Of a DNA stretch of 7,029 nt, positions 1 through 4,962 are shown one piece after another. Below the pieces are notes generated by a model. The model saw nothing but the letters and a program-made list of their open reading frames with translations, did no database searches and had not been told where the DNA came from. The stretch comes from JBKDZL01 sp047971145 (GTDB lineage: Bacteria > Bacillota_I > Bacilli_A > Erysipelotrichales > Erysipelotrichaceae), in NCBI GenBank assembly GCA_047971145.1, contig JBKDZL010000053.1, positions 1 through 7,029 of the forward strand, written 5' to 3'. The translations under genes were made by a program, and so were the position numbers. Numbering within the stretch: position 1 is the first letter of the stretch; each line of letters opens with the position of its first letter.

Positions 1-81
1 CTCTTTTTTGCCACTACACCCTGTTAAAAAAGCAAAAATCTCAGCACTCACTAATAGTTGTACAAATAATCTCTTTTTCAT
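1..81 (-). CDS. Lipoprotein, N-terminal signal peptide only (cut by left edge)
   Basis: Reading leftward from an ATG at 81-79, 27 codons stay open to the window edge. The product starts Met-Lys-Lys-Arg, then a mostly hydrophobic stretch, then a lipobox Leu-Thr-Gly-Cys (residues 19-22), then Ser-Gly-Lys-Lys-Glu. This is a type II lipoprotein signal peptide: Cys22 would be lipidated and the protein anchored outside the membrane. The start is fixed by AAGGAGG at 93-87, six bases upstream of the ATG. An oddity is Gln8 and especially Glu14 inside the hydrophobic core. The mature domain is outside the window. In Firmicutes such leaders commonly belong to ABC transporter substrate-binding proteins, and a BMP-type nucleoside-binding lipoprotein would suit the permease at the right edge, but that is a guess. 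The gene is divergent from the AraC regulator, so it may be a regulatory target. Confidence 0.82.
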   Translation of the reverse strand, partial: MKKRLFVQLLVSAEIFAFLTGCSGKKE

Positions 82-86
82 TTTCT

Positions 87-93
87 CCTCCTT
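87..93 (-). promoter_or_regulatory. Ribosome binding site of the lipoprotein gene
   Basis: The minus strand reads AAGGAGG, a full match to the Firmicute Shine-Dalgarno core, with five A/G bases and a T-free spacer before the ATG at 81. It establishes that this short edge-truncated frame is a real gene start. Confidence 0.85.
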
Positions 94-98
94 GTATT

Positions 99-116
99 GA
101 TGTCATTTTTGACATC
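99..116. repeat. Perfect palindrome GATGTCA-TTTT-TGACATC in the lipoprotein leader
   Basis: Two 7-base arms (99-105 and 110-116) are exact reverse complements around a 4-base loop. The element lies just upstream of the lipoprotein gene's Shine-Dalgarno, inside the transcript leader if the candidate promoter at 130-159 is used. It could be an operator for a dimeric repressor (the half-site TGACA/TGTCA is symmetric), or an RNA hairpin. No T-run follows on the minus strand, so it is unlikely to be an intrinsic terminator. AraC-family proteins usually bind direct repeats, so the neighbouring regulator is not the obvious ligand. Confidence 0.6.
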
Positions 117-129
117 TCTTGATACTTAC

Positions 130-160
130 ATAGTAACATGATGATATTATTAATTATAAT
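130..160 (-). promoter_or_regulatory. Candidate extended -10 promoter of the lipoprotein gene
   Basis: On the minus strand TGTTACTAT (138-130) gives an extended -10: TG, one base, then TACTAT, four of six to TATAAT. Eighteen bases upstream is TTATAA (159-154), a weak -35 inside ATTATAAT (160-153). Transcription would start near 123, giving a leader of about 40 nt that carries the palindrome and the ribosome site. The same layout with the same spacing occurs in front of dmpF (see 2986-3016). The region is very AT-rich, so this remains a candidate. Confidence 0.4.
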
Positions 161-213
161 AATATATTTTCATATTATTATAGTATTTTTATCTTTTGTA
201 TTGTATAATGCCC

Positions 214-223
214 TTGAGGTGAT
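214..223 (+). promoter_or_regulatory. Ribosome binding site of the AraC regulator
   Basis: TTGAGGTGAT matches the extended anti-Shine-Dalgarno partner AGGAGGTGAT at eight of ten positions. It ends three bases before the ATG at 227, which places the GGAGG-equivalent at normal spacing and supports that start. Confidence 0.7.
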
Positions 224-226
224 ACA

Positions 227-1069
227 ATGCAAAACTTTAATATCTATTCAGAAACCATAAAAGAACGCAAGGTTTTTTTTAGTGAATCTGATACAATTTG
301 CATTGTTTATATTAATAGTGGCACAGGACAATATCTATTTAATAATGATATTGACGTTTACCTTAAAAACAGTGTTTTTATACTTAGTCCCAAAACAAAA
401 TTTTCAATTACTCCAACTTCTAAATATAATTGTACTGTAACAACTCTTTATTTTGATAAAAGCTTTATTAATCACACTTTGTTTCATCAAGCAAGCAAAC
501 TAGTTAAGTCACTAAAAATTGATGAAGATAGTATGTATAGAATATCTTTATCTGCAACATCAGGTCACTCTATTTTACCTTATCTAGATATTATGACTAA
601 AGAATACAACAACCTTGTGCCATTTTCTTGGTTTCTAATTCAAAATACATTAGCATCACTTATGGTTTATCTTACAAGAATAAATTCTTTATCCGAGGAA
701 AACGAAAGAAATTCTCCAAGAAATAACATTAATTTAGTTGAAAGAGTAAAACTTAGTATCGAGAATAACTTTGAAAAGCAAATATCATTAAATACATTAG
801 CACATGATTTTTTCGTTAATCCGAGTTACTTAAGTCATAGCTTCAAAAAAAAGACAAATATTTCGCTTACAAATTACATAATTAATACAAGAATAGAAAA
901 TGCTAAGCTTATGTTATTAGATACCGATGAATTAATAATTGATATCGCAATATCATGTGGATTTAATACGATTGCTCACTTTAATTCCTGTTTTAAAAAA
1001 AATGAAAAATTAACACCGAGCAAATACAGAGCTTTATATAAAACTAAACCAAAAGAGAGATTGTTCTAA
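227..1069 (+). CDS. AraC-family transcriptional regulator
   Basis: This 280-residue protein has the two-part AraC layout. Residues 1 to about 155 form a poorly conserved, beta-rich sensor region (cupin-like in character, judged by sequence style only). Residues about 170-272 form the DNA-binding domain. The first helix-turn-helix is around 186-208 (ISLNTLAHDFFVNPSYLSHSFKK). The second is around 236-258, followed by the family signature (GFNTIAHFNSCFKK, then LTPSKYR at about 262-268). It acts in the cytoplasm, normally as an activator that responds to a small molecule such as a sugar. It diverges from the lipoprotein gene and converges on the catabolic cluster, so control of nucleoside or sugar uptake genes is plausible. 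The effector is unknown. A charged and Asn-rich linker (about 155-170) joins the domains. The stop is TAA at 1067-1069. Confidence 0.93.
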   Translation: MQNFNIYSETIKERKVFFSESDTICIVYINSGTGQYLFNNDIDVYLKNSVFILSPKTKFSITPTSKYNCTVTTLYFDKSFINHTLFHQASKLVKSLKIDEDSMYRISLSATSGHSILPYLDIMTKEYNNLVPFSWFLIQNTLASLMVYLTRINSLSEENERNSPRNNINLVERVKLSIENNFEKQISLNTLAHDFFVNPSYLSHSFKKKTNISLTNYIINTRIENAKLMLLDTDELIIDIAISCGFNTIAHFNSCFKKNEKLTPSKYRALYKTKPKERLF

Positions 1070-1071
1070 AT

Positions 1072-1101
1072 AAAATAAAGTCTATTCAGACTTTATTTTT
1101 T
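1072..1101. terminator. Bidirectional intrinsic terminator between araC-type gene and dmpG
   Basis: Arms 1072-1083 (AAAATAAAGTCT) and 1088-1099 (AGACTTTATTTT) pair perfectly over 12 bp around a 4-base loop at 1084-1087. On the plus strand a run of six T (1096-1101) follows the G+C-containing part of the stem. On the minus strand the corresponding tail reads TTTTATTT. It can therefore end transcripts of both convergent genes. The TGA stop of the minus-strand aldolase (1088-1086) lies across the loop, so its last codons form one arm of the terminator. Confidence 0.85.
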
Positions 1102-2081
1102 AATTTATAGGCAACATCAATTATCATATCCTCTTGACCACCCACCATTTTTCTTTTACCAAGTTCTTCTAAAATTTCTATTACACTTAAATCAAACATT
1201 TCTGCTGCTTTTTTAGCATGTAGCAAAAAGCTTGAATACACACCAGCATAACCTAACATTAAAGCAGCTGAATCAATTTGTTGAGGTCGAAGCATTAGTG
1301 GTCTTACAATTTCATCAGATACCTTCAATAACTGCTTTAGATCTAGTTTGTTCACAATATTAAGTCTTTTCATAAGGGCAGCAAGTACTTCCAACTGACA
1401 ATTTCCAGCACCAGCGCCTAGTGATCCACATGTTGCATCAATATAGTCCACACCCTCTTCAATTGCGGCAAGTGAGTTCGCTACTGCTAGTCCAAGATTA
1501 TTATGCGCATGAAATCCTATTGGTGTTTTACTCTCACTTTTCAATTTTCTTATGATTTCTCTTACCTCACTAGGAACTAAATATCCAGCTGAATCAGCAA
1601 GATTAATAGCATCCACGTCACAACTTTCAAAAATTCTAACTTGTTCTAAAATTTTCTCTGGTGTAGCCATATGAATCATCATCAAAAACCCAATAACCTT
1701 CATTCCATTTTCTTTAGCAAACTTTATATGTTCAATAGCAACATCTGCCTCTGTTACATGGGTTGCTACTCTCACTACTGTAGCACCAGCTTTCATCGCC
1801 TTTTTTAAATCAGCAATTGTTCCAATACCAGGAATAAGTAATACCCCTATTTCTGCATTCTTAACTTCTTTTTTTGCAGCCTCTATCAATTTGAATTCAT
1901 CTGTATGAGATTTACCGTAGTTTATTGATGATCCAGCCAAGCCATCTCCATGACTTATCTCTATTATATCAACACCAGATTTATCAAGCTCTTTTGCAAT
2001 GCTTGATACTTGGTCTATACTAAAACTATGTTTTAATGCATGACTACCATCTCTTAATGTAGTATCAACAACCTTAATCAC
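1086..2081 (-). CDS. dmpG: 4-hydroxy-2-oxovalerate aldolase (DmpG/BphI/MhpE type)
   Basis: The enzyme splits 4-hydroxy-2-oxopentanoate into pyruvate and acetaldehyde, using a divalent metal (usually Mn2+). The 331-residue protein has the HMGL-type TIM barrel. Arg10-Asp11-Gly12 is the DTTLRDG motif, His14 matches the catalytic His of DmpG (Arg plus 4), and His191 and His193 in HAHNNLG are metal ligands with Asp11. The C-terminal part (about 270-331) carries GVYSSF, with Tyr282 at the position of the active-site Tyr, and VGGQEDMIIDVA, typical of the domain that contacts the dehydrogenase. It is slightly shorter than DmpG (about 345). The start is GTG at 2081, directly after the TAA of the dehydrogenase gene (TAAGTG), with AGGTTGGTGG upstream as a weak ribosome site; translation is probably coupled. 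No dienoate hydratase or ring-cleavage genes lie nearby, so the usual aromatic role is doubtful here. Confidence 0.93.
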   Translation of the reverse strand: MIKVVDTTLRDGSHALKHSFSIDQVSSIAKELDKSGVDIIEISHGDGLAGSSINYGKSHTDEFKLIEAAKKEVKNAEIGVLLIPGIGTIADLKKAMKAGATVVRVATHVTEADVAIEHIKFAKENGMKVIGFLMMIHMATPEKILEQVRIFESCDVDAINLADSAGYLVPSEVREIIRKLKSESKTPIGFHAHNNLGLAVANSLAAIEEGVDYIDATCGSLGAGAGNCQLEVLAALMKRLNIVNKLDLKQLLKVSDEIVRPLMLRPQQIDSAALMLGYAGVYSSFLLHAKKAAEMFDLSVIEILEELGKRKMVGGQEDMIIDVAYKLKNKV

Positions 2082-2942
2082 TTAATCCACCAACCTTTCA
2101 TTAGCTAATTTTTCCGCAACTTCAATTGCTGCAGAATTGATAATATCTAAATTACCAGAATATGCCGGTAAGAAGTCTCCTGCACCCTCTACTTCAACAA
2201 TTACTGTTACTTGATTGCCATTCAATATAGGTTCAGTTCTTAAATGATATCCAGGAACATATTTTTGTATTTGATTTACAATATCATTAACAGATTCAAT
2301 AATTTTTTCTTTGTCCGGATTTCTAACAGTAGAGTAGATCGTGTTAGTCATCATAATAGGTGGCTCAGCAGGATTAAGTACAATTATCGCCTTACCTTTA
2401 TCAGCACCCCCAACAATTTCAAGAGCCTTTGAAGTTGTCTCAGTAAACTCATCAATATTCGCTCTAGTTCCAGGTCCTGCACTTTTAGAAGAAATACAAG
2501 ATACAATTTCAGTGTATTCACTATCTGCAACTCTATTAATTGCATAAGCAATTGGTACTGTTGCCTGCCCACCACATGTTACCATATTAAAATTATCTAC
2601 ATTTTTTAAATTAGACAAGTTTACACATGGAACAACATATGGACCAACAGCAGCCGGAGTCATATCAATTACAATTTTACCAGCCTTTTTTAATATCGGT
2701 GCATTTATAAAATGTGCCTTTGCACTTGTAGCATCAAAAACTATTTTTATCTCATCATCATTAATTATATCTTCCATACCATTAAGCGAAGTCTTAAACC
2801 CTAGTTTTTTCGCTCTTTTAATACCCTCTGATTCTACAATACCAACCATTAATTTCATTTCTAAGGTATTACTTTTCATTACCTTGTACATTAAATCAGT
2901 ACCGATATTTCCCGGACCAATTATTGCTACTTTTACCTTCAA
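2082..2942 (-). CDS. dmpF: Acetaldehyde dehydrogenase (acetylating), DmpF/BphJ/MhpF type
   Basis: This enzyme oxidises acetaldehyde to acetyl-CoA with NAD+ and CoA. In characterised pairs it forms a complex with the aldolase so that acetaldehyde is channelled rather than released. The 286-residue protein opens with a Rossmann nucleotide-binding loop (GPGNIG, residues 9-14). TCGGQATVP contains the catalytic Cys123. SAGPGTRANIDEFTETT (154-170) and LNPAEPP (189-195) are strongly family-typical. It is somewhat shorter than most relatives (about 300-315). The start codon is TTG at 2942, chosen because AAGGAGG lies seven bases upstream and the Rossmann strand begins at once; the next Met (residue 18) falls inside that fold. 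It precedes dmpG with no gap. A 182-bp gap with its own candidate promoter separates it from the nucleoside hydrolases, so dmpFG may be a separately controlled unit. Confidence 0.94.
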   Translation of the reverse strand: MKVKVAIIGPGNIGTDLMYKVMKSNTLEMKLMVGIVESEGIKRAKKLGFKTSLNGMEDIINDDEIKIVFDATSAKAHFINAPILKKAGKIVIDMTPAAVGPYVVPCVNLSNLKNVDNFNMVTCGGQATVPIAYAINRVADSEYTEIVSCISSKSAGPGTRANIDEFTETTSKALEIVGGADKGKAIIVLNPAEPPIMMTNTIYSTVRNPDKEKIIESVNDIVNQIQKYVPGYHLRTEPILNGNQVTVIVEVEGAGDFLPAYSGNLDIINSAAIEVAEKLANERLVD

Positions 2943-2949
2943 AATACAA

Positions 2950-2956
2950 CCTCCTT
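2950..2956 (-). promoter_or_regulatory. Ribosome binding site that fixes the TTG start of dmpF
   Basis: The minus strand reads AAGGAGG, followed by seven bases (TTGTATT) and then TTG-AAG. Perfect Shine-Dalgarno complementarity at ideal spacing supports initiation at the TTG, although no ATG is available before the Rossmann motif. Confidence 0.85.
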
Positions 2957-2967
2957 ATATTTTTTAT

Positions 2968-2981
2968 TTACTTTTAAGTAA
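2968..2981. repeat. Short palindrome TTACTT-TT-AAGTAA at the expected dmpF transcript start
   Basis: Two exact 6-base arms (2968-2973 and 2976-2981) flank two bases. The predicted transcription start of the 2986-3016 promoter falls at about 2979, inside the element, which is where a repressor operator would sit. It is short and AT-rich, so chance is possible. Confidence 0.35.
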
Positions 2982-2985
2982 GGTC

Positions 2986-3016
2986 ATTGTAGCATTTTAT
3001 AATAATCTATTATAAT
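2986..3016 (-). promoter_or_regulatory. Candidate extended -10 promoter of dmpFG
   Basis: On the minus strand TGCTACAAT (2994-2986) is an extended -10: TG, one base, then TACAAT, five of six to consensus. TTATAA (3015-3010), within ATTATAAT, is a weak -35 at an 18-base spacer. Transcription would begin near 2979, leaving a leader of about 37 nt with the AAGGAGG site. The arrangement matches the lipoprotein-gene candidate at 130-160 in both sequence and spacing. Confidence 0.45.
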
Positions 3017-3066
3017 GTTATTTTTTTAAATAATTACTTTATATTTGGTTATTGTACTAAATTTAA

Positions 3067-3113
3067 AAATACTAGCCAGTATTATTTTGATCAAAAATAA
3101 CTGATTAGTATTT
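3067..3113 (-). terminator. 47-base imperfect palindrome between nucleoside hydrolase and dmpF; possible terminator or attenuator
   Basis: Outer arms 3067-3080 (AAATACTAGCCAGT) and 3100-3113 (ACTGATTAGTATTT) pair over 14 positions with one mismatch and one G-U pair in RNA. Between them lies TTTTGATCAAAA (3085-3096), a perfect 12-base palindrome that extends the stem nearly to the centre. On the minus strand the element begins about 12 bases after the stop of the second nucleoside hydrolase and leads into TTTTTAAATTT. It may be a weak intrinsic terminator trimming expression into dmpFG. A protein-binding site is the alternative, since the U-tract is interrupted and the stem is AT-rich. Confidence 0.5.
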
Positions 3114-3124
3114 AAAAAATTAAC

Positions 3125-4027
3125 TTAATTATAATAACTTAAAGACTCTTTTAGCCTATTTACAAATTTATTTCTGTCAATCGTTGTAATGAATTTGCAG
3201 TTCTTTTTTCCATTCTCTACAATAAATGATTTACCTCTTTTTATTTCTTGTGTTTCTATGTCAATACATAACTCAACAGATTCAAATAGCTCTGGACTAC
3301 TAAGAGCCAATATTGAAATTGGATCATGTATAGCAGGGTCATATCTAGTATACTCAAACATTGCTTTATTTGCGATGGTCGCAACTTTATTTTTAATAGA
3401 TGATAATTCAAGTTGATCCTCATCGGTTAAATATGCTTGAAGTGTAACATCTAACGAGGATAAAATTATTGGAATACCACAGTTCATAACAATTTTTGCA
3501 GCTTCGGGATCTACATAAAAGTTAAATTCAGCATGTTCAGTTATGTTACCATTTTTAACTCCGCCACCCATAATTGATATTTCTTTTACTTTATTTAATA
3601 AATCAGGATATTTAAGGGTGAATTGCGCAATATTTGTAAGTGGTCCAACAGCAATAATTGTGATTTTCTCATCCGATTCCTTTATTGTATTAGCAATTAA
3701 ATCAACAGCATCAAACTCAGATAAATCTTTAAGTTTTACATCAGTTATTAATGATGATAATCCACCAAAACCATCACTGCCATGTACCTCATCAGCAATT
3801 ACTGCTTCCCTTTTTAGTGGCTTATGTGCACCTTTTGCAATAGGACAATTAATTGATAACAATGCCGATACAAGTCTTAGGTTATACGTTGTTTTTTCAA
3901 TCGATACATTTCCAGACACCGAAGTCATTGCTCTAATATCAAATTTTTTATCCGAATTCGCAAGAATTATTGCTAGTACATCATCAACTCCTGGATCACA
4001 GTCTATTATTATAGGTATTTTTTTCAT
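3125..4027 (-). CDS. iunH: Nucleoside hydrolase (IunH/Rih family), second copy
   Basis: This cytoplasmic Ca2+-dependent N-ribohydrolase cleaves nucleosides to free base and pentose. The 300-residue length is usual for the family. The calcium and catalytic signature DCDPGVDD lies at residues 9-16 (Asp9, Asp11, Asp15, Asp16). DEVHGSDG holds His82, GPLTN (128-132) supplies the metal-site Thr, AEFNFYVDP (166-174) has the ribose-binding Glu167 and Asn169, and AIHDP contains His234 and metal ligand Asp235. All known key residues are therefore present. The ATG follows the TAA of the first copy by one base; a GAAGGTG 13 bases upstream is a rather distant ribosome site, so coupling is likely. It is clearly paralogous to its upstream neighbour but has a shorter helix before His234, a region that affects base preference in the family. 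Substrate base and pentose are not predictable. Confidence 0.93.
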   Translation of the reverse strand: MKKIPIIIDCDPGVDDVLAIILANSDKKFDIRAMTSVSGNVSIEKTTYNLRLVSALLSINCPIAKGAHKPLKREAVIADEVHGSDGFGGLSSLITDVKLKDLSEFDAVDLIANTIKESDEKITIIAVGPLTNIAQFTLKYPDLLNKVKEISIMGGGVKNGNITEHAEFNFYVDPEAAKIVMNCGIPIILSSLDVTLQAYLTDEDQLELSSIKNKVATIANKAMFEYTRYDPAIHDPISILALSSPELFESVELCIDIETQEIKRGKSFIVENGKKNCKFITTIDRNKFVNRLKESLSYYN

Positions 4028-4028
4028 T

Positions 4029-4961
4029 TTAGTATCCCAACACCTTCTTTATAAATACCTTCCTAAATTCATCTTTATTTACATTTAGTAATACATGAGC
4101 ATTACAGTGACTAGCTGGGCTCTTCCTAACATCTGCTATACTCATTCCTCTTGTTCTTCCTTCTGAAAAATCTATTTCAACAAACAAGTCTCTGCCTTCA
4201 AAAAGCTCAGGATGAAGCAAGCAAAGTACCGCAACAGAATCATGAGGAGTTGCTGTATATCCATTACCTTCTGAAAAATTCTTATTTAAAAGATTTTGAT
4301 ATATCTCATGTAAACACAAACCTAATTCGCCACCTTTATTTTTAATTTCTTCAATATCTTCTTTATATATTTTAGCAGCCTCAGTTACATCTAATCCTGC
4401 CATGACTATATCTACTCCACTATTAAATACAATTGCAGCACTATGAGGATCAGCATAGAAATTAAATTCACCAGCAACAGTTACATTTCCACCTTTTATA
4501 CCTCCACCCATTAAAGATATACATTCAATTTTTTTCTTCAGCTCTGGGTATGATTTTAATAAAATAGCTATATTTGTTAGTGGACCCATTGCTATTATTG
4601 TAACTCTTTCATTAGACTCTGATAAAACTTTTTTATAAGCGTCTATTGAGCTTAAACAAGAAAGAGGACTAAGCTTGTCATCATCAAACTTATATTCAGA
4701 AAATCCGTTTGCTCCATGTACATCAGAGGCATATATTGGTTCAATAACAAGCGGTTCTGAACTGCCCATATGTACTGGTACATCACTTCCCAAAAGATAT
4801 AGAAGTCCTTGGGCATTCCTTGTTGTATTTTCCACACTAACATTACCGGATACGGTATGTATTCCTAACACATCAAATGAAGGATCCCTCAAGGCAATTG
4901 TTATTGCAAATGCATCATCAATTCCAGGATCACAATCAATTATTATTTTTCTTTTTTTCAT
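4029..4961 (-). CDS. iunH: Nucleoside hydrolase (IunH/Rih family), first copy
   Basis: The same family and reaction apply as for the adjacent copy, at 310 residues. Visible sites are DCDPGIDD at 9-16, SDVHGANG with His82, GPLTN at 126-130, GEFNFYADP (164-172) with Glu165 and Asn167, and PHDSVAV with His240 and Asp241. The usual HDP motif reads HDS here. The block before His240 (about 218-238, with LLNKNFSEGNGYTATP) is longer than in the second copy, so the two pockets probably differ around the base. The ATG is preceded by a perfect AGGAGG that is itself the last two Arg codons of the MFS gene, with a single base between that gene's TAA and the ATG. Expression is thus tied to the transporter. 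Two hydrolases side by side suggest complementary purine/pyrimidine or ribo/deoxyribo specificities, which is inference. Confidence 0.93.
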   Translation of the reverse strand: MKKRKIIIDCDPGIDDAFAITIALRDPSFDVLGIHTVSGNVSVENTTRNAQGLLYLLGSDVPVHMGSSEPLVIEPIYASDVHGANGFSEYKFDDDKLSPLSCLSSIDAYKKVLSESNERVTIIAMGPLTNIAILLKSYPELKKKIECISLMGGGIKGGNVTVAGEFNFYADPHSAAIVFNSGVDIVMAGLDVTEAAKIYKEDIEEIKNKGGELGLCLHEIYQNLLNKNFSEGNGYTATPHDSVAVLCLLHPELFEGRDLFVEIDFSEGRTRGMSIADVRKSPASHCNAHVLLNVNKDEFRKVFIKKVLGY

Positions 4962-4962
4962 T

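Larger units (their letters stand above)
82..226. promoter_or_regulatory. Divergent intergenic region between lipoprotein gene and AraC regulator
   Basis: This 145-bp gap separates two genes transcribed away from each other, so it must hold both promoters. The minus-strand promoter and palindrome are listed separately. For the plus-strand regulator I cannot place a promoter with confidence: TATAAT at 204-209 is perfect but would start the transcript at about 216, inside the ribosome site, and TATAGT at 179-184 has no recognisable -35. The octamer TTGTATTG occurs at 92-99 and 196-203, 104 bp apart. An AraC-family protein could bind such direct repeats, but chance is likely in DNA this AT-rich. 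Confidence 0.5.

Noticed and set aside
92..203. Direct repeat TTGTATTG at 92-99 and 196-203 as an AraC binding pair
   Set aside because: Spacing is about ten helical turns, which is attractive, but a repeated octamer is expected by chance in a region this AT-rich and no further half-site was found.
204..209. Perfect TATAAT as the -10 of the AraC regulator
   Set aside because: Transcription would start at about 216, inside the ribosome binding site, and no -35 is found at 16-18 bases upstream. It may instead be chance in AT-rich DNA.
2943..3124. Riboswitch or small RNA in the gap before dmpF
   Set aside because: Apart from the 47-base palindrome and a candidate promoter I see no conserved riboswitch core (no purine or SAM type elements), and the predicted leader of about 37 nt is too short for one.
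3543..4088. A 181-codon open frame on the plus strand
   Set aside because: It lies antisense to the second nucleoside hydrolase, whose full set of family motifs is intact. It has no ribosome site and its product resembles no family I know; it is a reverse-strand shadow of a conserved AT-rich gene.
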